Of a stretch of DNA of 5,876 nt, positions 5,487 through 5,876 are shown piece after piece; position 1 is the first letter of the stretch, and each line of letters starts with the position of its first letter. This DNA is from Streptomyces novaecaesareae (GTDB taxonomy: Bacteria > Actinomycetota > Actinomycetes > Streptomycetales > Streptomycetaceae): NCBI RefSeq assembly GCF_000716875.1, contig NZ_JNWQ01000159.1, positions 1 to 5,876 of the forward strand, written 5' to 3'. Both the position numbers and the translations under genes were made by a program. The notes beneath the pieces are model-generated. The model made no database searches, was not told the DNA's origin, and worked only from the letters and a program-made list of their open reading frames with translations.

Positions 5487-5764
5487 GTCGCCCGGATCAC
5501 CCTTTCGCATGTTCCCGGCCCCGTAAGTTGTCATGTTTCCTTGCCATCTGACGAACTGTTCGGGATTCGGCCACGAAGCATAGTAGTTCAGGCCACCGCC
5601 CGGACGGCAACCGGCCCTCAGGGTTCCCGTCATACCGAAGGAGGAGGGTCCACCCACCTCCTACGCCCAGCGGTGGTCGGGCCAACCGTCCGGCGGAGCG
5701 ACGCCGGAGCATGATCACCTCGCGGAGCATGGAGGTACACACCCACGAGCCCGAGGAGCACCCC
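5487..5764. other. Intergenic region between divergent bldA and ABC transporter gene
   Basis: About 280 bp without a supportable gene, and it must hold the promoters for both directions. Visible elements are the dyad CGAAC-t-GTTCG (5552-5562), an AGGAGG/CCTCCT hairpin (5642-5647 and 5657-5662, 9-nt loop), and an AT-richer patch at 5520-5590 with CATAGT at 5579-5584 that might be a plus-strand -10. GAGGAG at 5753-5758 is the ribosome binding site chosen for GTG 5765. The reading frame continues open upstream to ATG codons at 5711 and 5729. Confidence 0.5.
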
Positions 5765-5876
5765 GTGACCCCGTCGACCGCAACCGCCGTCCGCACCGGC
5801 CGGGCGGCCGCCCGCGCCACCGGCCTGAACAAGGTCTACGGGGAGGGCGAGACCCGCGTCGTCGCCCTCGACGACG
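5765..5876 (+). CDS. ABC transporter ATP-binding protein, N-terminus only
   Basis: Only the first 37 codons are present and the gene runs off the right edge. The visible protein ends ATGLNKVYGEGETRVVALDD, the first strand and A-loop of an ABC ATPase. Tyr25 is the usual adenine-stacking aromatic. The spacing of KVYG...VVALD is typical of the LolD/MacB-like (FtsE-related) exporter ATPases common in actinobacteria. Walker A would follow just outside the window. GTG 5765 has GAGGAG 6 nt upstream. In-frame ATG codons at 5711 (CGGAG upstream) and 5729 would add 18 or 12 residues and cannot be excluded. A permease gene downstream is expected but not seen. Confidence 0.85.
   Translation, partial: MTPSTATAVRTGRAAARATGLNKVYGEGETRVVALDD

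Noticed and set aside
5552..5562. LexA/SOS box
   Set aside because: The actinobacterial SOS box is CGAAC-N4-GTTCG; here the spacer is one base, so the geometry is wrong.
5328..5714. Plus-strand open frame with a good GGAGG before GTG 5328
   Set aside because: It reads through the antisense of the tRNA. The GLEPARPRGQ-like peptide is the familiar spurious translation of a tRNA complement.

Overview
The base composition is very GC-rich, with almost every codon ending in G or C, GGAGG-type ribosome binding sites and GTG starts. Together with a tRNA-Leu(UAA) of the bldA type and a typical actinobacterial protein set, this points to chromosomal DNA of Streptomyces or a close relative such as Kitasatospora. 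I cannot name the species.

Left part (1-2666): a short GC-rich leader carries a tandem 14-bp repeat. It is followed by a plus-strand SGNH/GDSL-type hydrolase with an N-terminal membrane segment (144-1238), then a thiolase / acetyl-CoA acetyltransferase (1302-2570) with its own ribosome binding site. A strong hairpin terminator follows at 2630-2666. The thiolase carries a 57-bp in-frame insertion flanked by a 7-bp direct repeat, with codon use unlike the rest of the gene.

Middle (2667-4340): a comparatively AT-rich leader has several nested inverted repeats, four copies of CACTGCG, and a small hairpin that would mask the ribosome binding site. It precedes an unrecognised single-pass membrane protein (2862-3803). 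That gene converges on a small minus-strand gene of unknown function (3899-4267), and the two share a 16-bp-stem bidirectional terminator (3829-3871).

Right part (4296-5876): a minus-strand Bax inhibitor-1/YccA family membrane protein (4365-5237) ends in a classic hairpin plus T-tract terminator. Upstream of it and on the same strand is tRNA-Leu(UAA), the bldA tRNA that reads the rare UUA codon, with its own terminator and a plausible -10 box. After about 300 bp of intergenic DNA, the first 37 codons of an ABC transporter ATPase run off the right edge on the plus strand.

Apart from the possible hydrolase-thiolase pair, the genes appear to be separately expressed housekeeping or conserved units, not one pathway. 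No mobile element, CRISPR array or defence system is visible. The two observations most worth following up are the short in-frame insert in the thiolase and the structured leader of the unknown membrane protein. Reading frames of the intact genes contain no TTA codon that I could find, so none of them looks like a direct bldA target.
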